A DNA stretch of 64,000 nt from Smaragdicoccus niigatensis DSM 44881 = NBRC 103563 (GTDB lineage Bacteria; Actinomycetota; Actinomycetes; Mycobacteriales; Mycobacteriaceae): NCBI RefSeq assembly GCF_000380645.1, contig NZ_AQXZ01000012.1:1-64000 (forward strand). Direction: 5' to 3'. The notes beneath the pieces were generated by a model, which searched no databases, had not been told where the DNA came from, and worked only from the letters and a program-made list of their open reading frames with translations. Positions within the stretch are counted from its first letter, which is position 1. Each line of letters begins with the position of its first letter. Both the position numbers and the translations under genes were made by a program. This document shows, piece by piece, positions 8,578 through 18,367 of the stretch.

Positions 8578-9026
8578 TCCAGCAACACCTCGATCTGGAC
8601 AGCGCACGCAGCGCTGATAGATGCCAGCAGTCCGGCACGGTAGCCGTGTGTCTTCCGTGCGACCGCGGCCGCATTCTGCTGGGACCGGCGCAGCAAGGTG
8701 GGCAGGTCGCCGGTGAACGAGATGTCGGCGGGTGTCGACTTCGGGGTGGTCGTCGCCGACGGGCTGGCCAGTCGCGCGATCTCGGCCTCCAATGCCTCGG
8801 CGTGCGCGGTGCGCTGCGCGGCGACCTCGGTCAGAGCGGCGTGGTCGTCGGGATTCGTGGCGATCGCGGACGTCGCGAAATCCGCGTCGAAGCGGGCCTG
8901 TGCGGCGAGTTCGATGAGGGGGTCGGGGGGCGGCGGCGTCGCCATTCGCTCCCGTCCGCAGCCGGCCGCGACGACGACTGCGCCGACCATCGGAATTTGC
9001 AGCGCCTGCCGCCTCGAGATCCGCAC
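8574..9026 (-). CDS. Lipoprotein paired with DUF4439 protein
   Basis: 150 residues. The N-terminus RISRRQALQIPMVGAVVVAAGC has basic residues, a hydrophobic stretch and a lipobox ending in Cys 23, so it is probably a membrane-anchored lipoprotein; the twin arginine in SRRQ suggests possible Tat export. The rest is Ala-rich and helical, with HTHE-type helices similar in rhythm to DUF4439. It is translationally coupled to the DUF4439 gene (ATGA). Both genes are divergent from nusA. Function unknown. Confidence 0.75.
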   Translation of the reverse strand: MRISRRQALQIPMVGAVVVAAGCGRERMATPPPPDPLIELAAQARFDADFATSAIATNPDDHAALTEVAAQRTAHAEALEAEIARLASPSATTTPKSTPADISFTGDLPTLLRRSQQNAAAVARKTHGYRAGLLASISAACAVQIEVLLE

Positions 9027-9184
9027 CCGACCATCCTGCCTCGCCCTTCGCTGCGCCGGTCGCGCGGACTCGGCCAGTGAAATATGGCGTTACCCTTATG
9101 TTGTCCTTCTCCGAGAGTGCGGAGTCCGCGCTGCTCGGGGCGTCACAACTGAACCCGACAACTGAAACCTAGATCGGCAGGCAC
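9027..9184. promoter_or_regulatory. nusA upstream region; no rimP present
   Basis: 158 bp between the divergent lipoprotein gene and nusA. In most actinobacteria rimP stands here before nusA; no reading frame resembling RimP exists in this spacer. A TATGTT box near 9097 is a candidate -10, and CTCCG/CGGAG (9109-9124) could form a small hairpin in the leader. Confidence 0.5.
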
Positions 9185-10186
9185 ATGAATATCGACATCG
9201 CTGCACTGCGTGCAATCGAGACGGAAAAGGGAATTCCTCTCGACACCGTCATTGCCGCAATCCAGACCGCACTGCTGACTGCGTACAAGCACACCGAAGG
9301 CCATCAGCCTGACGCACGCATTGACGTCAACAAGAAGACCGGCCTCGTTCGGGTCATGGCCCGCGAGACCGACGCCGACGGCAACCTGATCTCCGAATAC
9401 GACGACACCCCGGAAGGCTTCGGCCGGATCGCCGCGATGACCGCGCGCCAGGTGATCGTGCAGCGTTTGCGCGATGCCGAGCAGGACAAGGTCTTCGGCG
9501 AATACGCCACCCACGAGGGCGAGATCGTCAGCGGTGTCGTGCAGCGCGACACCCGGGCCAACACCCGCGGCTTCGTCGTCGTCCGCATCGGCACCGACGC
9601 CAGCGGCACCGATGCGGTCATCCCATCGGCCGAGCAGGTGCCAGGGGAGCGGTACGACCACGGCGACCGCATCAAGTGCTACGTCATCGACGTCTCGCGC
9701 GGCCAGAGCGGTACCCGCGTGACGCTGTCGCGCACACACCCGAACCTCGTTCGGAAGCTCTTCGCGTTCTACGTTCCCGAGATCGCCGACGGTTCGGTCG
9801 AGATTGTTTCGGTCGCGCGCGAAGCAGGTCACCGGTCGAAGATCGCGGTTCGGTCCAAGATCGGCGGGCTCAACGCCAAGGGCGCCTGCATCGGTCCGAT
9901 GGGCCAGCGCGTCCGCAATGTCATGAGCGATCTGTCGGGCGAGAAGATCGACATCATCGACTACGACGAAGACCCCGCGAAGTTCGTCGGGAATGCTTTG
10001 TCCCCGTCGAAGGTTGCATCAGTGACCGTCGTGGATGCACATGCGAAGGCCGCTCGGGTCGTCGTTCCAGATTTCCAGTTGTCGCTTGCGATCGGCAAAG
10101 AAGGTCAGAACGCGCGGCTCGCAGCACGCCTGACCGGGTGGCGGATCGACATCCGCAGCGACGCCGAGACACAGCCCCAGCACTAG
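9185..10186 (+). CDS. nusA: Transcription termination/antitermination factor NusA
   Basis: 333 residues, the short actinobacterial NusA form without C-terminal acidic repeats. The N-terminal RNA-polymerase-binding domain begins [20 protein letters not shown], followed by an S1 domain (about 110-180, [11 protein letters not shown]) and two KH domains (about 190-330; [14 protein letters not shown]-type GxxG at GPMG, and the second loop [18 protein letters not shown]). It modulates pausing, termination and rRNA antitermination. First gene of the operon running to truB. The ATG at 9185 is the only good start. Confidence 0.96.
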   Translation: MNIDIAALRAIETEKGIPLDTVIAAIQTALLTAYKHTEGHQPDARIDVNKKTGLVRVMARETDADGNLISEYDDTPEGFGRIAAMTARQVIVQRLRDAEQDKVFGEYATHEGEIVSGVVQRDTRANTRGFVVVRIGTDASGTDAVIPSAEQVPGERYDHGDRIKCYVIDVSRGQSGTRVTLSRTHPNLVRKLFAFYVPEIADGSVEIVSVAREAGHRSKIAVRSKIGGLNAKGACIGPMGQRVRNVMSDLSGEKIDIIDYDEDPAKFVGNALSPSKVASVTVVDAHAKAARVVVPDFQLSLAIGKEGQNARLAARLTGWRIDIRSDAETQPQH

Positions 10187-10266
10187 GTTGGGGCCGTCGG
10201 ACGAAGTGCCGACGACAGACACCCAGCCAGTTTCGGTTCTCCAGCACTCCGGCGGTACAGTAAACA

Positions 10267-10560
10267 GTGGTTCAACATAGCTCTTCGGTATCCGCACATT
10301 CACCGGGTCCAATCCGGACGTGTGTCGGGTGCCGTACGCGCGTGTTGGCCGTCGATCTGCTTCGGTTCGTGGCACGTTCTTCCGGCGACGGAATTTCGGT
10401 GATCCCCGATCCGGCGCGCAGGCTCCCGGGTCGCGGTGGATGGATTCACCGCAGTCCCGAGTGCCTGCAGACTGCAGAACGACGCCGAGCATTCGGCAGG
10501 GCACTGAAGGTGTCCGGCCGGTTTGATCTCGCCGAACTGGAGAGGGAACTCTCTCGCTAA
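10267..10560 (+). CDS. ylxR: YlxR family RNA-binding protein
   Basis: 97 residues, DUF448. The family motif RTCVGCR is near residue 17 and GRGGWIHRSPECLQTA near 55-70. The fold binds RNA or acts as a nucleoid-associated regulator in other bacteria (YlxR/RnpM, reported to modulate RNase P in Firmicutes). It lies in its canonical place between nusA and infB. GTG start at 10267. A long leader follows before infB. Confidence 0.92.
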   Translation: MVQHSSSVSAHSPGPIRTCVGCRTRVLAVDLLRFVARSSGDGISVIPDPARRLPGRGGWIHRSPECLQTAERRRAFGRALKVSGRFDLAELERELSR

Positions 10561-10729
10561 GCCGATCAGGCCGACGAGCACTGAAGGTGTGAAAACACCT
10601 CGACAGAAGAGGCAACAGCAAACATGAGCACACCGTGAAGCACCAGCAATGAGCGTGCGTCGGAAGTAAACCGAGGCCGCGCGGGCACCGAAGATGGTAG
10701 CCACGCTCGGCCTCTTAGTGAGGAGAGCA
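10561..10729 (+). promoter_or_regulatory. infB leader: GAAA hairpin, chain of mini-ORFs, second hairpin
   Basis: Visible elements in order: a 6-bp stem with GAAA tetraloop (AGGTGT/ACACCT, 10585-10600); AGAAGAGG at about 10605; three mini reading frames linked by stop-start overlaps, MSTP (10624-10638), VKHQ (10635-10652) and MSVRRK (10649-10669); a 7-bp stem GAGGCCG/CGGCCTC (10673-10679 with 10708-10714); then AGGAG and the infB GTG. Whether the mini-ORFs are translated is unknown. Confidence 0.45.
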
Positions 10730-13690
10730 GTGGCAGGAAAGCCCCGCGTACACGAGTTGGCGAAGGAACTCGGTGTTACGTCCAAAGAACTCATGGGCCG
10801 GCTCAAGGAGCAAGGCGAGTTCGTAAAATCAGCTTCATCGACCATCGAGGCACCGGTCGCACGTCGACTGCGTGAATCGTTCGGTGGCTCGAAGCCCAGC
10901 CCGGCAGCCTCGACGGCTGCGTCCGTCTCGGAGTCTGCTGCTCCGCGCCCGGCTGGCCCCCGTCCGGGTCCGCGGCCTGCGCCGTCGCGCCCGGCCGAAC
11001 CTGAACCGCGGGTAGTACCGCCGGCAGCTGCTGCTGCCCCGGCTCCGGCTGCGCCGGCTGCCCGTCCGTCAACGCCGGAGTTCACTCCGGCTCCGCGCCC
11101 TAACGTTGCTCCCGGTCCGCGTCCGAGTGGCGCTGCTCCTGGTGCGCGTCCGAACGCTGCGCCTGGTCCGCGCCCGGGTGGCGCTGCTCCTGGCCCGCGT
11201 CCGGGCGGTGCTGCCCCCGGTCCGCGTCCGGGCGGCGGAGCTGTCCCCGGCCCGCGTCAGCCGCGCGTCGGCAACAACCCCTTCTCGTCTGCTCCGGCAC
11301 CGGAGCGGGCTCCGCGTCCGGCTCAGCCGGGTGGCGCTGCTCCGCGTCCGCAGCATCCGGGCGGTCCGCGTCCGGGACCGGGCAGCGAGCGCGGCCCGCG
11401 TCCGGGACCTGGTGGCATGCCCCCGCGTCCTCCGGCCGGTGCCGGCGGTCCGCGTCCTAACCCCGGCTCGATGCCTCCGCGCCCGAACCCGGGTGCGATG
11501 CCGCAGCGTTCGGCGCGTCCCGCGCCGGGTGCTGGTGGCGGTCGTCCCGGCGGTCCGGGTCGTCCCGGCGGTCCCGGTGGCGGCGGCGGTCGTCCCGGCG
11601 GTCCTGGTGGCGGCGGTTTCCGTCCCGGTGGTCCGGGTGCTGGTGCCGGTGCTGGTCGTCCCGGTGGTCCCGGTGGCGCACCTGGTGGCGGCGGCGGTGG
11701 CTTCCGTCCGGGTGGCACAGGTGGCCCTCCCGGTGGCGGCGGCGGTCCCGGTGGTCGTGGTCGTGGCGGCGGTGCCGCTGGTGCCTTCGGTCGTCCGGGT
11801 GGCGCGCCGAAGCGCGGTCGTAAGTCGAAGCGTCAGAAGCGCCAAGAGTACGACTCGATGCAGGCACCGTCGATCGGTGGCGTGCGTCTGCCGCGCGGAA
11901 ACGGCGAGATCATCCGTCTTGCTCGTGGAGCTTCGCTGTCGGACTTCGCCGAGAAGATCGACGCGAACCCGGCGGCACTCGTCCAGGCCCTGTTCAACGA
12001 GGGCGAGATGGTGACTGCGACGCAGTCCGTCGGCGACGAGTTGCTCGAGCTCATGGGCAGCCTGATGAACTACACCGTTCAGGTCGTCAGCCCGGAGGAC
12101 GAGGACCGCGAGCTTCTCGAAGGCTTCGACCTCACCTACGGCGAGGACGCTGGCGACGAGGACGATCTCGTCATCCGTCCGCCGGTCGTGACCGTCATGG
12201 GTCACGTCGACCACGGTAAGACGCGACTCCTCGACACGATCCGTAAGGCGAACGTCCGCGAGGGCGAAGCCGGTGGCATCACGCAGCACATCGGTGCGTA
12301 CCAGGTGCTCACCTCGCTCGAAGGCAACGAACGACTCGTCACCTTCATCGACACCCCGGGTCACGAGGCGTTCACCGCCATGCGTGCTCGTGGTGCGAAG
12401 GCCACCGACATCGCGATCCTCGTGGTCGCGGCCGACGACGGCGTCATGCCGCAGACGGTGGAAGCGATCAACCACGCGCAGGCTGCTGACGTGCCGATCG
12501 TGGTGGCGGTCAACAAGATCGACAAGGAAGGTGCTGACCCGCAGAAGATCCGCGGCCAGCTCACCGAGTACGGTCTCGTTGCCGAGGAGTACGGCGGCGA
12601 CACGATGTTCGTCGACATCTCGGCCAAGCAGGGCACCAACATCGACGCGCTGCTCGAGGCCGTCCTGCTGACTGCCGATGCGTCGCTCGACCTGCGTGCG
12701 AACCCCGACATGGACGCACAGGGTGTGGCTATCGAAGCGCACCTCGACCGCGGTCGTGGTCCGGTTGCCACCGTCCTCATCCAGCGCGGAACGCTCCGCG
12801 TCGGTGACTCGGTCGTCGCTGGTGATGCCTACGGTCGTGTTCGTCGAATGCTCGACGAGAACGGCGACGACGTCGAGGCGGCACTGCCGTCGCGTCCCGT
12901 CCAGGTCATCGGTTTCACCTCGGTTCCGGGTGCAGGTGACAACCTGCTCGTGGTCGAGGAAGACCGCATCGCCCGCCAGATCGCCGACCGTCGTAATGCG
13001 CGTAAGCGCAACGCGATGGCTGCGAAGAGCCGCAAGCGCATCAGCCTCGAGAACCTCGATGACGCGCTCAAGGAAACCAGCGAGCTCAACCTCATCCTCA
13101 AGGGTGACAACTCCGGTACGGTCGAGGCCCTCGAAGAGGCCCTCATGCAGATCCAGATCGACGACGAGGTTCGCCTCCGCGTCATCGACCGCGGTGTCGG
13201 TGGTATCACCGAAACCAACGTCAACCTGGCGGCTGCGTCGAACGCGATCATCATCGGGTTCAACGTCCGTGCGGAGGGCAAGGCCACCGAGCTCGCGAAC
13301 CGCGAAGGTGTGGAGATCCGGTACTACTCGGTCATCTACCAGGCCATCGATGAGGTCGAGAAGGCCCTCAAGGGCATGCTCAAGCCGATCTACGAAGAGG
13401 TCCAGCTCGGTCGCGCCGAGATTCGCGCCCTCTTCCGGTCGTCGAAGTTCGGTCTCATCGCGGGTTGCATGGTTCGCGACGGCATCATGAAGCGCAACGC
13501 GAAGGCTCGTATTCTGCGGGACAACAACGTCATCGTAGAAACGACCACGATCGCTTCGCTGCGGCGTGAGAAGGACGACGTCACCGAGGTCCGCGAGGGC
13601 TTCGAATGCGGTATGACGCTGACCTTCAACGACCTCCGCGAAGGCGACATCATCGAGGCGTACGAGCTGAAGGAAAAGCCGCGCGACTAG
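10730..13690 (+). CDS. infB: Translation initiation factor IF-2
   Basis: GTPase that places initiator tRNA on the 30S subunit and drives subunit joining. The GTG at 10730 is preferred over an in-frame ATG at 10694 because AGGAG precedes it with 4-nt spacing and the product then begins [16 protein letters not shown] like other actinobacterial IF-2. The product is 986 residues: N-terminal IF2-N domain (1-50); about 300 residues of Pro/Gly/Arg-rich low complexity (about 60-365); second IF2-N; G domain with GHVDHGKT (about 490), DTPGHEAF and NKID; and C-terminal domains II-IV. The repeat-rich linker is longer than in many relatives. Confidence 0.97.
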   Translation: MAGKPRVHELAKELGVTSKELMGRLKEQGEFVKSASSTIEAPVARRLRESFGGSKPSPAASTAASVSESAAPRPAGPRPGPRPAPSRPAEPEPRVVPPAAAAAPAPAAPAARPSTPEFTPAPRPNVAPGPRPSGAAPGARPNAAPGPRPGGAAPGPRPGGAAPGPRPGGGAVPGPRQPRVGNNPFSSAPAPERAPRPAQPGGAAPRPQHPGGPRPGPGSERGPRPGPGGMPPRPPAGAGGPRPNPGSMPPRPNPGAMPQRSARPAPGAGGGRPGGPGRPGGPGGGGGRPGGPGGGGFRPGGPGAGAGAGRPGGPGGAPGGGGGGFRPGGTGGPPGGGGGPGGRGRGGGAAGAFGRPGGAPKRGRKSKRQKRQEYDSMQAPSIGGVRLPRGNGEIIRLARGASLSDFAEKIDANPAALVQALFNEGEMVTATQSVGDELLELMGSLMNYTVQVVSPEDEDRELLEGFDLTYGEDAGDEDDLVIRPPVVTVMGHVDHGKTRLLDTIRKANVREGEAGGITQHIGAYQVLTSLEGNERLVTFIDTPGHEAFTAMRARGAKATDIAILVVAADDGVMPQTVEAINHAQAADVPIVVAVNKIDKEGADPQKIRGQLTEYGLVAEEYGGDTMFVDISAKQGTNIDALLEAVLLTADASLDLRANPDMDAQGVAIEAHLDRGRGPVATVLIQRGTLRVGDSVVAGDAYGRVRRMLDENGDDVEAALPSRPVQVIGFTSVPGAGDNLLVVEEDRIARQIADRRNARKRNAMAAKSRKRISLENLDDALKETSELNLILKGDNSGTVEALEEALMQIQIDDEVRLRVIDRGVGGITETNVNLAAASNAIIIGFNVRAEGKATELANREGVEIRYYSVIYQAIDEVEKALKGMLKPIYEEVQLGRAEIRALFRSSKFGLIAGCMVRDGIMKRNAKARILRDNNVIVETTTIASLRREKDDVTEVREGFECGMTLTFNDLREGDIIEAYELKEKPRD

Positions 13691-13701
13691 CGTGGGGCCG
13701 A

Positions 13702-13992
13702 ATGTTCGTAGGCAGTTTGGAAGTGGACATCCTTCTTGGGGATGTCCACTCCCTAAAAGAAAAGCGGTCCGTGATCCGGCCGGTCGTCGCTGAGCTCCAG
13801 CGTTTTGGTGTGAGCGCAGCGGAGACTGGGGATCAGGACCTATACCGCAGAGCTGAGGTCGGCGTGGCTGTCGCAAGCTCTACCATCGCGCACATCACGG
13901 AAGTGCTCGATCGGTGTGAGCGTGCGATGGCCGCCCACCCGGAGCTTCAGATTCTGTCGGTGCGCCGACGGGTTCTCGGACCCGAGGATTGA
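13702..13992 (+). CDS. DUF503 family protein
   Basis: 96 residues from ATG 13702 ([20 protein letters not shown]), with the conserved [20 protein letters not shown] core of DUF503. The family is small, ferredoxin-like, and habitually encoded between infB and rbfA; molecular function is unknown but the position implies a link to ribosome assembly or translation. A longer upstream extension of the frame overlaps infB and is not supported. Confidence 0.88.
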   Translation: MFVGSLEVDILLGDVHSLKEKRSVIRPVVAELQRFGVSAAETGDQDLYRRAEVGVAVASSTIAHITEVLDRCERAMAAHPELQILSVRRRVLGPED

Positions 13993-14002
13993 GGAGGGTT
14001 TA

Positions 14003-14449
14003 ATGGCCGATCAGGCACGTGCTCGCAAGCTGGCGAAGCGGATTTCCACGATCGTGGCCACCGCCATCGAACATGAGATCAAAGACCCTCGTCTGACGTA
14101 CGTCACCATCACCGACTGCAAGGTGACAGGCGACCTGCGTGAGGCCACCGTCTTCTATACCGTGCGTGCGGAGAAGCTGGACGGGACACCTGATCTCGAC
14201 GGTGCTGCCGAGGCCTTGAACAAGGCCAAGGGAAAGCTCCGGACGAAGGTCGGCGCCGGCACCGGGGTGCGCTACACCCCGTCTCTGGCATTCGTTCTGG
14301 ACACGATTCCCGAGACGTCCAAGCACATGGAGGACCTGCTCGCGAAGGTTCGCGCGGCAGATGAAGAGCTCGCTCGCATTGCGGTCGGCGCCACCCCCGC
14401 TGGTGAGGCTGATCCGTACAAGAGCAGCGAGCCCCGTGACGACGAGTGA
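14003..14449 (+). CDS. rbfA: 30S ribosome-binding factor RbfA
   Basis: 148 residues from ATG 14003, preceded by GAGGAGG. KH-like fold with the family pattern [40 protein letters not shown] and the C-terminal helix with [20 protein letters not shown]. Assists late 16S rRNA maturation, binding near the 5' helix of 16S rRNA. It overlaps the start of nrnA by 14 nt, so translation is coupled. Confidence 0.96.
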   Translation: MADQARARKLAKRISTIVATAIEHEIKDPRLTYVTITDCKVTGDLREATVFYTVRAEKLDGTPDLDGAAEALNKAKGKLRTKVGAGTGVRYTPSLAFVLDTIPETSKHMEDLLAKVRAADEELARIAVGATPAGEADPYKSSEPRDDE

Positions 14450-15389
14450 GCTGTCGTCTGCAGTAAAACTGCTGAACGACGCGACAACGGTGGCTGTGCT
14501 GTGCCACAGCCAGCCTGACGCCGACTCGATCGGAAGTGGGTTCGCGCTCGCGCTGGCACTCGACCGCCTCGGCGTCAAGGTCCAGGTCACGTTCTCCTAT
14601 CCGGATCGCCTGCCGGCCTCGCTCGATGGCATTCCGGGGCAGCGGTTCCTCGTTGCGCCGGAGCAGCTTCATACAGCCGACCTGGTGGTCACCGTCGATT
14701 GTGGGAGTCCGGATCGGGTCGGCCGGTTACAGCATCTGCTGACCGGGGACGTCCTCGTCATCGACCACCATGCGTCGAATACCGGATACGGCTCCGTCAA
14801 TCTCGTGGACCTTTCCGCGAGTTCGACGACGGCCGTGATCGCGGACTTGCTCGATGCGCTCGGCGCCCCGATCGATGCCGAGATCGCACATTGCCTCTAC
14901 GCCGGCCTCGTGACCGACACCGGTGCCTTCCGGTGGGTCAACCCCGGTACCCACACTCTCGCGGAGCGCCTGCTCGCGACCGGTATCGATGGCGCGGAGA
15001 TCAGCCGCGAACTGCTCGATACGCACAGCTTCACCTGGTTGCACCTCGTCGGACGCGTTCTGTCGTCGGCGACGTTCGTTCCCGACGCTGCGGACGGCGC
15101 TGGCCTGGTGTACGCGATGGCGACCCAGGAGGACCTCGCCGGCACCGCCCCCGAAGACGCGGAAAGCCTGGTCGACCTCGTGCGGACGGCGAGTGAAGCG
15201 CTCGTCGCTGCGGTGCTCAAGGAGCGCGCTCCGAACTGGTGGACGGTCTCCCTGCGCTCACGAGGTGGGGTGGAAGTTTCGCCGATCGCGGTCCGGCTCG
15301 GGGGCGGCGGTCACCGTTATGCCGCGGGCTATTCGGCGACTGGAACTGCCGCGGACGTACTGCGGGAGTTGCTCGCGGAGCTCGGGTGA
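14436..15389 (+). CDS. nrnA: DHH-family nanoRNase / pAp phosphatase
   Basis: 317 residues with a GTG start inside the rbfA 3' end. DHH-motif residues are visible: [11 protein letters not shown] (motif I), VTVDCGSPD (motif II), DHHASN (motif III), and the C-terminal DHHA1 motif [11 protein letters not shown] that binds substrate. Such proteins degrade oligoribonucleotides of 2-5 nt and dephosphorylate 3'-phosphoadenosine 5'-phosphate; the M. tuberculosis homologue Rv2837c also hydrolyses cyclic dinucleotides. Its Mn2+-binding residues appear intact. Confidence 0.93.
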   Translation: MTTSELSSAVKLLNDATTVAVLCHSQPDADSIGSGFALALALDRLGVKVQVTFSYPDRLPASLDGIPGQRFLVAPEQLHTADLVVTVDCGSPDRVGRLQHLLTGDVLVIDHHASNTGYGSVNLVDLSASSTTAVIADLLDALGAPIDAEIAHCLYAGLVTDTGAFRWVNPGTHTLAERLLATGIDGAEISRELLDTHSFTWLHLVGRVLSSATFVPDAADGAGLVYAMATQEDLAGTAPEDAESLVDLVRTASEALVAAVLKERAPNWWTVSLRSRGGVEVSPIAVRLGGGGHRYAAGYSATGTAADVLRELLAELG

Positions 15390-16723
15390 CCCCGACGGAA
15401 TCGCGACAGATTCTGCGCCTGGCCGTACCTGCGTTCGGCGCTCTCGTCGCCGAACCACTTTATGTGCTCTATGACCTCGCGGTCGTCGGACGTCTCGGTG
15501 CGCAATCACTCGCGGGGATGGCGATCGGCGGCCTGATCCTCGCTCAGGTCGGCGCTCAACTGACTTTTCTCGCCTATGGCACGACGGCTCGGTCGGCGCG
15601 GCTGTACGGGTCGGGGAGTCGGCGCGGGGCAGCGGGCGAGGGGGTGCAGTCCACGTGGCTCGCTCTCGGAATCGGCATGGCGATCGTTGTGGCGATGCAG
15701 GCACTGGCTCAGCCCGTGGCGGAGATCATCGGTGGTCCGGATATCGCGTCGATCGCGGTCGAGTGGCTTCGAATCGCGCTCTTCGGCGTTCCGCTCATTC
15801 TCGTTGCGCTCGCCGGAAGTGGCTGGTTGCGGGGTGTTTCCGACACCGCTCGGCCCCTCGGATATGTCGCCGCCGGGCTCGTCGTGTCGGCTTTGCTGTG
15901 CCCAGCTCTCGTTCATGGCTGGCTGATATTGCCGCACCTCGGCGTGCCAGGGTCCGCGGTCGCCAATGTCGCGGGGCAATCGGTGACTGCGGTGCTGTTT
16001 CTTCGGGCTCTTCTCGCGGAGCGCGTCGTCCTGCGCCCGGACTTCGCGGTCATGCGCGACCAGCTGCGGCTCGGCCGCGATCTGATTGCCCGGAGCCTGG
16101 GGTTCCAGGTGTGCTTCCTGTCTGCCGGGGCGGTCGCGGCGCGGTTCGGTGCGGCCGCGGTCGGTGCGCATCAAGTCGTGCTTCAACTCTGGAATCTCAT
16201 TGCGCTGCTGCTCGATTCGATCGCCATTGCGGCGCAGGCATTGGTCGGCGCGGCGCTCGGGAGTGGTCGCGTCGACGAAGCCAAGGCCTTGGCCTGGCGG
16301 TTGACGCGATGGTCGGCGGTGATGGCCCTCGTGGTGGCGGCAGTCGTCGCAGCGCTCTACGGTCTGCTTCCGCCGCTGCTGGCACCGGATGCGACCGTCG
16401 TGTCGCGGGCGCATGAGGTGTGGTGGATTCTGGTCGCGCTCATTCCGCTTGGAGGCATTGTCTTCGCACTCGATGGGGTACTCCTCGGGGCAGGCGATGC
16501 CGCTTTCCTGCGGAACATCACGCTCGCGAGTGCACTGGTCGGGTTCTTGCCACTCATCTGGCTGTCATTCGCGTTCGATTGGGGTCTCCGCGGAATCTGG
16601 GCGGGCCTCGGCGCGTTCATAACTCTGCGAGTGCTGGCTGTTGTCTGGCGGACCAGCTCCGGCAAGTGGGCGATCGCCGGCGCGCGGGTTCCGCAGGTAG
16701 AGAAGGGTGCAATCCTTGACTGA
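15386..16723 (+). CDS. MATE-family efflux protein (DinF-like)
   Basis: 445 residues with about twelve membrane segments. The start is the GTG at 15386, overlapping the nrnA stop (GTGA); a longer upstream frame would run across nrnA. The first helix with VPAFGALVAEPLYVLYDLAVVG and LAGMAIGGLILAQV matches MATE/DinF transporters, as does the repeat at residue about 240 (LGFQVCFLSAGAVAARFGAAAVG). Probably cation-coupled export of toxic organic compounds. It occupies the dinF slot of the mycobacterial operon (Rv2836c). Confidence 0.92.
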   Translation: MTPTESRQILRLAVPAFGALVAEPLYVLYDLAVVGRLGAQSLAGMAIGGLILAQVGAQLTFLAYGTTARSARLYGSGSRRGAAGEGVQSTWLALGIGMAIVVAMQALAQPVAEIIGGPDIASIAVEWLRIALFGVPLILVALAGSGWLRGVSDTARPLGYVAAGLVVSALLCPALVHGWLILPHLGVPGSAVANVAGQSVTAVLFLRALLAERVVLRPDFAVMRDQLRLGRDLIARSLGFQVCFLSAGAVAARFGAAAVGAHQVVLQLWNLIALLLDSIAIAAQALVGAALGSGRVDEAKALAWRLTRWSAVMALVVAAVVAALYGLLPPLLAPDATVVSRAHEVWWILVALIPLGGIVFALDGVLLGAGDAAFLRNITLASALVGFLPLIWLSFAFDWGLRGIWAGLGAFITLRVLAVVWRTSSGKWAIAGARVPQVEKGAILD

Positions 16724-17720
16724 GCAGACGGAGAAACGTCCGACACTCTGGGCGGTCAGTGACATCCACGTGAGCCATAACAAGAACAAGCCGCTCATCG
16801 ACCGAATCCAGCCGACGACACCGCACGACTGGTTGATCGTCGCCGGTGATGTTGCCGAGAAGTCTGACGACATCCGAGCGACCCTGGCGGCGCTGAGTCG
16901 CAAGTTCGAGAAGGTCATTTGGGTCCCGGGTAACCACGAGCTGTGGACGACGGTTCGTGATCCGGTTCAAATGTTTGGCGCAGCGCGCTACGACTACCTC
17001 GTCGCGATGTGCCGTGAACTCGGCGTCGTGACGCCGGAGGATGAGTTCCCGGTCTGGCCGCATGACGATTCGGGCCCGATCACGCTGGTCCCGATGTTCC
17101 TGCTCTACGACTATTCGTTTCTGCCGGACGGTGCGACGAACAAGGCCGAGGGCCTGAAGATCGCGTATGACGCCAACGTCGTGTGCTCCGACGAATTCCT
17201 GCTCAAACCCGATCCGTACCTCACGCGCGACGCGTGGTGCCACACGCGCGTCAAGTACACGCGGAACCGGCTCGAACAGCTTGCGCCCGGAACGCCGGTA
17301 GTACTGATCAATCACTGGCCGCTCGTCAGCGCGCCGACGGAGATCCTCCGTTACCCGGAGTTCTCGCTGTGGTGCGGTACGAAGGACACCGCGACGTGGC
17401 ACACCGAGTTCAATACGGTGTGTGCGGTCTACGGCCACCTCCACATCCCGCGCACGACGTACTACGACGGAGTCCGGTTCGAGGAGGTCTCGTGGGGCTA
17501 TCCGATGGAGTGGGAGTTCCGCGGACTGCCGGACAATCTCAAGCGCCAGATCCTGCCGACGCCGGACTACCCGCCGGGGAGTCTCAACGAGTTCGGCGGG
17601 CACTTTAAGATTTCTCCGGAGATGCGTGCAAAGTACGAACAGCACCGCGCCAAGCGCGAGTCGGCCAAGCTCCGGCGCAGACTCGATTCCAATGCACCCA
17701 GGAGGACCGCCCCGCAGTGA
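16707..17720 (+). CDS. pptH: Metallophosphoesterase, PptH-like phosphopantetheinyl hydrolase
   Basis: 337 residues with calcineurin-like phosphoesterase motifs: SDIHVSH (about 17), GDVAE (about 46), GNHE (about 76) and GHLH (about 240), the residues that bind two metals. It overlaps the MATE stop (start GTG 16707; TTG 16716 is an alternative with better spacing to AGAAGG) and the next gene by GTGA. In M. tuberculosis the homologue Rv2795c (PptH) removes 4'-phosphopantetheine from carrier proteins, opposing PptT, which is encoded next here too. Function is transferred by synteny and motif. Confidence 0.85.
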   Translation: MQSLTEQTEKRPTLWAVSDIHVSHNKNKPLIDRIQPTTPHDWLIVAGDVAEKSDDIRATLAALSRKFEKVIWVPGNHELWTTVRDPVQMFGAARYDYLVAMCRELGVVTPEDEFPVWPHDDSGPITLVPMFLLYDYSFLPDGATNKAEGLKIAYDANVVCSDEFLLKPDPYLTRDAWCHTRVKYTRNRLEQLAPGTPVVLINHWPLVSAPTEILRYPEFSLWCGTKDTATWHTEFNTVCAVYGHLHIPRTTYYDGVRFEEVSWGYPMEWEFRGLPDNLKRQILPTPDYPPGSLNEFGGHFKISPEMRAKYEQHRAKRESAKLRRRLDSNAPRRTAPQ

Positions 17721-18367
17721 TCGCTGACCTACTGCCCGCTGGCGTCGCCAGCGCGGAATTGTTCGCGGACCCGCCGGGGCTGCAGCCGCACCCAGGGGAG
17801 ATGTCGCTCATCGAGCGAGCGGTTCCGAAGCGCAAGGCCGAGTTCGCTGGTGCGCGGCACTGCGCCCGGGTTGCGATGGAGAAGCTCGGGGTCGCACCGG
17901 TGGCGATTGGCCGGGGCGAGCGTGGAATGCCACTGTTTCCGCGCGGCATCGTCGGCAGCCTGACGCACTGCGATGGGTACCGGGCCGCGGTTCTCGCGCA
18001 TGCGATGCAAATCCGAACCGTTGGCATCGACGCGGAGCCGAATGGCCCACTGCCGGCCGGTGTGCTCGATTCGGTGAGCGTGCCCGAGGAACGGGTCTGG
18101 CTGAAATCGACCGACGGTGACTGGAATTTCGATCGGTTGCTGTTCTGTGCCAAGGAAGCCACCTACAAGGCCTGGTTCCCGCTGACGAACCGCTGGCTGG
18201 GTTTCGAGGATGCGCACATCACGTTCGCCGAGGAGAGCCCGGGAGTGGGGACGTTCCACTCACGGATTCTGATTCCGGGGCAAGCTCTCGCGGGCCCTCC
18301 GGTGACCGAGTTCCGCGGTCGGTGGAAGATCACGGGGTCACATATCGTGGCGGTGATCGCCGCGTGA
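17717..18367 (+). CDS. pptT: 4'-phosphopantetheinyl transferase
   Basis: 216 residues of the Sfp/PptT type. Conserved motifs: GSLTHCDGYRAA (about 75), VGIDAEPN (about 101) and FCAKEATYKAWFPLT (about 143-157), including the Mg2+-coordinating Asp and Glu and the catalytic Lys. It attaches phosphopantetheine from CoA to carrier domains of fatty-acid, polyketide and siderophore synthases; in mycobacteria it is essential for mycolate and siderophore synthesis. GTG start overlapping the pptH stop, with AGGAGG 12 nt upstream. Confidence 0.95.
   Translation: MIADLLPAGVASAELFADPPGLQPHPGEMSLIERAVPKRKAEFAGARHCARVAMEKLGVAPVAIGRGERGMPLFPRGIVGSLTHCDGYRAAVLAHAMQIRTVGIDAEPNGPLPAGVLDSVSVPEERVWLKSTDGDWNFDRLLFCAKEATYKAWFPLTNRWLGFEDAHITFAEESPGVGTFHSRILIPGQALAGPPVTEFRGRWKITGSHIVAVIAA

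Noticed and set aside
8146-9026. Possible remnant of rimP near nusA
   Set aside because: The two genes are complete lipoprotein and DUF4439 proteins; no RimP-like segment was found on either strand.
11069-13876. 935-codon open frame opposite infB
   Set aside because: Shadow of infB in high-GC sequence; the protein is Arg/Thr-repeat-rich, lacks domain resemblance and mirrors infB codon third positions.
15239-15385. N-terminal extension of the MATE gene
   Set aside because: It would run inside nrnA; the GTG at 15386 with GTGA overlap gives the family-typical N-terminus.
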